Position numbers and translations under genes: made by a program. The notes beneath the pieces are model-generated. The model saw only the letters and a program-made list of their open reading frames with translations, did no database searches and was not told the DNA's origin. A stretch of 16,759 bases of DNA from an uncultured Alistipes sp. (GTDB taxonomy: Bacteria; Bacteroidota; Bacteroidia; Bacteroidales; Rikenellaceae). Shown here piece by piece: positions 14,926 through 16,759 of the stretch (the first letter of the stretch is position 1; each line of letters starts with the position of its first letter). Where the stretch lies: contig CAAFWE010000245.1 in the NCBI GenBank assembly GCA_900766655.1, positions 1-16,759 of the forward strand, in the 5' to 3' direction.

Positions 14926-16759
14926 CTATCGGTACTGCAGCCCCTTGACCTCGCTCCAGCGACCATCCTTACCCACCTCGACAGGTGAGAACGATGCGTA
15001 CCAGAACGGAGTTTGATAGTGGAGTGGAGCCTCGATAAGGAGAGTGTTCCAACCCTTCTTCAACTTGATCTTTGCTGGCTCACGCATCCAGAACAACTGC
15101 TCGTTGGTCCAAGCCAAGTTCTGAATGTCGGGACACTTGTAGGTGCTGAAGTGGTAGGCATACATACCTGGCTCGTTCCAAGGTGTTGGAGGAACTACCG
15201 CCTCGCCATTGATGGTCACCTTGCCACCAGTCTCCCACTCGCCTTGCTCGCCAATACCAGCCGAGCGACGAGTCGAGCGCGATGGAGTCTCGAGCGATAC
15301 CCAAGCGCGAATCTCGCGGTCGGTCTCCGAGTATATCTCGGTCTTGAGCCAAGCCACACGTTCTGCTCCAGTATTTCCGTCGTGCAACTTCGCAAAGGCG
15401 TGGAGGTTGACCGAGCCGCCATAGGCCTTCTCCCACTTCATATCCTCCATCTTCGCACCTTTGGCTGCTGGGATTGTCACCTGCCAAGGGATGTGTGCAT
15501 TAGCCACCCAGTGGCAATCTACATCCTTGAATTGGTGGTCGCGGTGGTACGCCAACTTCTTCTCGAAGGCTACGAGGTCGTGGTATCCCTGATTCTCAGG
15601 GCCTGGCACAAGCATATCGTAGGTGAGGCCATAGCCCTTGCCACCTACCCAAGCACGCTCTGCAAAAGGTAGCATTACGAGAGGCATACCGTTGATTGGG
15701 AAGAGCTGCTCCTCCGAAGCGAGGCGCACATCGTTCCACAAGCAGAGGATGCCACCCAAAGCGCAATCGGTGCCCCTCTCTGCCGCACACATCTGATGAA
15801 GGAAGTGACGGTGCATATTGTTCACAGGGTTGCTGTGGTTGAGGTAGCCCATATATGAGTCGACATACGGATTCTTGTAGCTCTTGTTCTCAGCAATGCT
15901 ATTCTTGATGGCCTCGTTCCAAATCTGGCAGATGGTGGTCGATGAAGGCTTGATGCCTGGATCCCATACGAGTGGAATGCGCTTGTGTTTTGCGAGCAAC
16001 TGCTCGTAGTGGCGCACAAAACCTTCGGCATCGTCCATCTTGCGACGCACCTCATCCGAACCGAGGTGGATGTAGGGGCAATCCTCGGCTGGAATCTCGG
16101 CAAAGAACTCGGTGAAGAGCTTATCCAAGATTGCCATACCCTTCTTGCTATCCATCTGCACACCGAAGATGGTCAAGAAATATTGGCTGTGGCCTGGGAT
16201 GTCGAGCTCGGGGATAATCATCACGCCACGCTCCTTCGCATAGCTGATGACATCGCGAATCTCGTCGTAGGTGTAGAACTTGCCTGGATTGCGTGCTGCG
16301 GGGCAGTACTTCGGATCGTTCAACATTGGGAAGCACTTGCTCTCGATACGCCACGCTGGGTTGTCGGTCAGGTGCCAATGGAAGATGTTGAGCTTGTATG
16401 CCGAGAAGAGGTCAATATCCTTCTTGAGGTTCTCCACCGAGCGGAAGTTACGACCATTGTCGTGCATAAAACCACGAATAGGGAAGGCTGGGTAGTCCTT
16501 AATCTTGGCAATGCGTACCAAACCCTCCTCGTCGTGGAGTTGTGCGAGGGTGGTCTTTGCCCACACTAAGCCTTGAGCTGTCTTGGCACGAAGTACCGCT
16601 GTTGTACCCTTGATTTCGAGGGTGTAACCCTCGGTAGGAAGGTCGAGTGTAGCGTCGACCTTGGCATCGATGTGCTCTACCTTGACCTTTTTCTTACCTT
16701 TGTATGAGACCTCTACGGGTGTAGGAATCAGCTCCTGAGCTGTAGCGAAGAGAGCTCCG
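14926..16759 (-). CDS. Secreted beta-N-acetylhexosaminidase, family GH20; 5' end outside window
   Basis: The frame is open from the TAG at 14928-14926 to the right edge, about 610 codons. The first visible residues (GALFATAQELIPTPVEV) look like the end of a signal peptide and the start of the mature protein, so only a few codons are missing. A GTG at 16564-16566 lies inside the conserved LRAKTAQGLVWAKTTLAQL segment and is not the true start. The N-terminal GH20b-type domain is followed by the TIM barrel (IRGFMHDNGRNF, NIFHWHLTDN, IIPELDIPGHS). The catalytic Asp-Glu pair is in HLGSDE (codons 16056-16051). A C-terminal beta-sandwich with KGWNTLLIEAP resembles a carbohydrate-binding or accessory domain. 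GH20 enzymes release terminal beta-GlcNAc/GalNAc by substrate-assisted catalysis. Mucin or other host glycans are likely targets by inference. Confidence 0.93.
   Translation of the reverse strand, partial: GALFATAQELIPTPVEVSYKGKKKVKVEHIDAKVDATLDLPTEGYTLEIKGTTAVLRAKTAQGLVWAKTTLAQLHDEEGLVRIAKIKDYPAFPIRGFMHDNGRNFRSVENLKKDIDLFSAYKLNIFHWHLTDNPAWRIESKCFPMLNDPKYCPAARNPGKFYTYDEIRDVISYAKERGVMIIPELDIPGHSQYFLTIFGVQMDSKKGMAILDKLFTEFFAEIPAEDCPYIHLGSDEVRRKMDDAEGFVRHYEQLLAKHKRIPLVWDPGIKPSSTTICQIWNEAIKNSIAENKSYKNPYVDSYMGYLNHSNPVNNMHRHFLHQMCAAERGTDCALGGILCLWNDVRLASEEQLFPINGMPLVMLPFAERAWVGGKGYGLTYDMLVPGPENQGYHDLVAFEKKLAYHRDHQFKDVDCHWVANAHIPWQVTIPAAKGAKMEDMKWEKAYGGSVNLHAFAKLHDGNTGAERVAWLKTEIYSETDREIRAWVSLETPSRSTRRSAGIGEQGEWETGGKVTINGEAVVPPTPWNEPGMYAYHFSTYKCPDIQNLAWTNEQLFWMREPAKIKLKKGWNTLLIEAPLHYQTPFWYASFSPVEVGKDGRWSEVKGLQYR

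Noticed and set aside
16564..16566. GTG as the start of GH20
   Set aside because: The frame continues upstream with conserved GH20 N-terminal domain sequence and what looks like the end of a signal peptide, to the window edge.
1..16759. CRISPR arrays, tRNA or rRNA genes, insertion sequences, prophage or defence genes
   Set aside because: No regularly spaced repeats, cloverleaf-like segments, transposase or integrase motifs, or toxin-antitoxin or nuclease-defence signatures were seen; nearly all sequence is explained by housekeeping and glycosidase genes.

Overview
This is a chromosomal housekeeping segment of a Bacteroidales bacterium. Three things point there: promoters carry the Bacteroidetes -7 box TAnnTTTG and starts lack Shine-Dalgarno sequences; there is a secreted GH109, a secreted GH20 and a fimbrillin-like lipoprotein; and the proteins look Bacteroidetes-like (KdtA/WaaA of the SLG-x-FEQGRP type, LepA beginning [19 protein letters not shown]). 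Heavy use of TCG and GAG codons would suit Rikenellaceae (Alistipes-like), but that is a guess. The genetic code is standard, and TAG is a common stop.

Layout. (1) 1-241, minus: rpsO, running off the left edge and carrying an in-frame TAG at codon 54. (2) 5064 down to 453, minus: one apparent operon acpP-fabF-rnc-radC-GH109 with gaps of 42, 6, 9 and 12 nt, ending in a strong intrinsic terminator. (3) 5077-7451, plus: divergent operon pepE-yraN-waaA. (4) 10108-7484, minus: a large lipoprotein joining a fimbrillin-like region to a calcineurin-like phosphoesterase, convergent with waaA. (5) 10234-13968, plus: lepA and a long-chain acyl-CoA ligase; lepA appears to be transcribed almost without a leader. 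(6) 13969-14156: a long imperfect stem-loop, then a terminator that also closes the convergent gene. (7) 14774-14157, minus: a small WG-repeat lipoprotein built from an internal duplication. (8) >16759 down to 14926, minus: GH20 beta-N-acetylhexosaminidase, cut at its signal peptide by the right edge.

How the genes fit together. acpP-fabF-rnc is the classic fatty-acid/RNase III cluster. waaA builds the Kdo inner core of lipid A, and the acyl-CoA ligase activates fatty acids, so envelope lipid synthesis is a shared theme. GH109 (alpha-GalNAc) and GH20 (beta-GlcNAc/GalNAc) would suit a gut organism trimming host mucin glycans, but they lie about 13 kb apart in separate transcription units.

I found no CRISPR array, mobile element, tRNA, rRNA or defence island, and nothing I would call a new multi-gene system. 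The best leads are the interrupted rpsO, the fimbrillin/phosphoesterase fusion, the Glu-to-Asp change at the expected WaaA catalytic position, the near-leaderless lepA promoter, the overlapping divergent acpP/pepE promoters, and the long hairpin after the acyl-CoA ligase.
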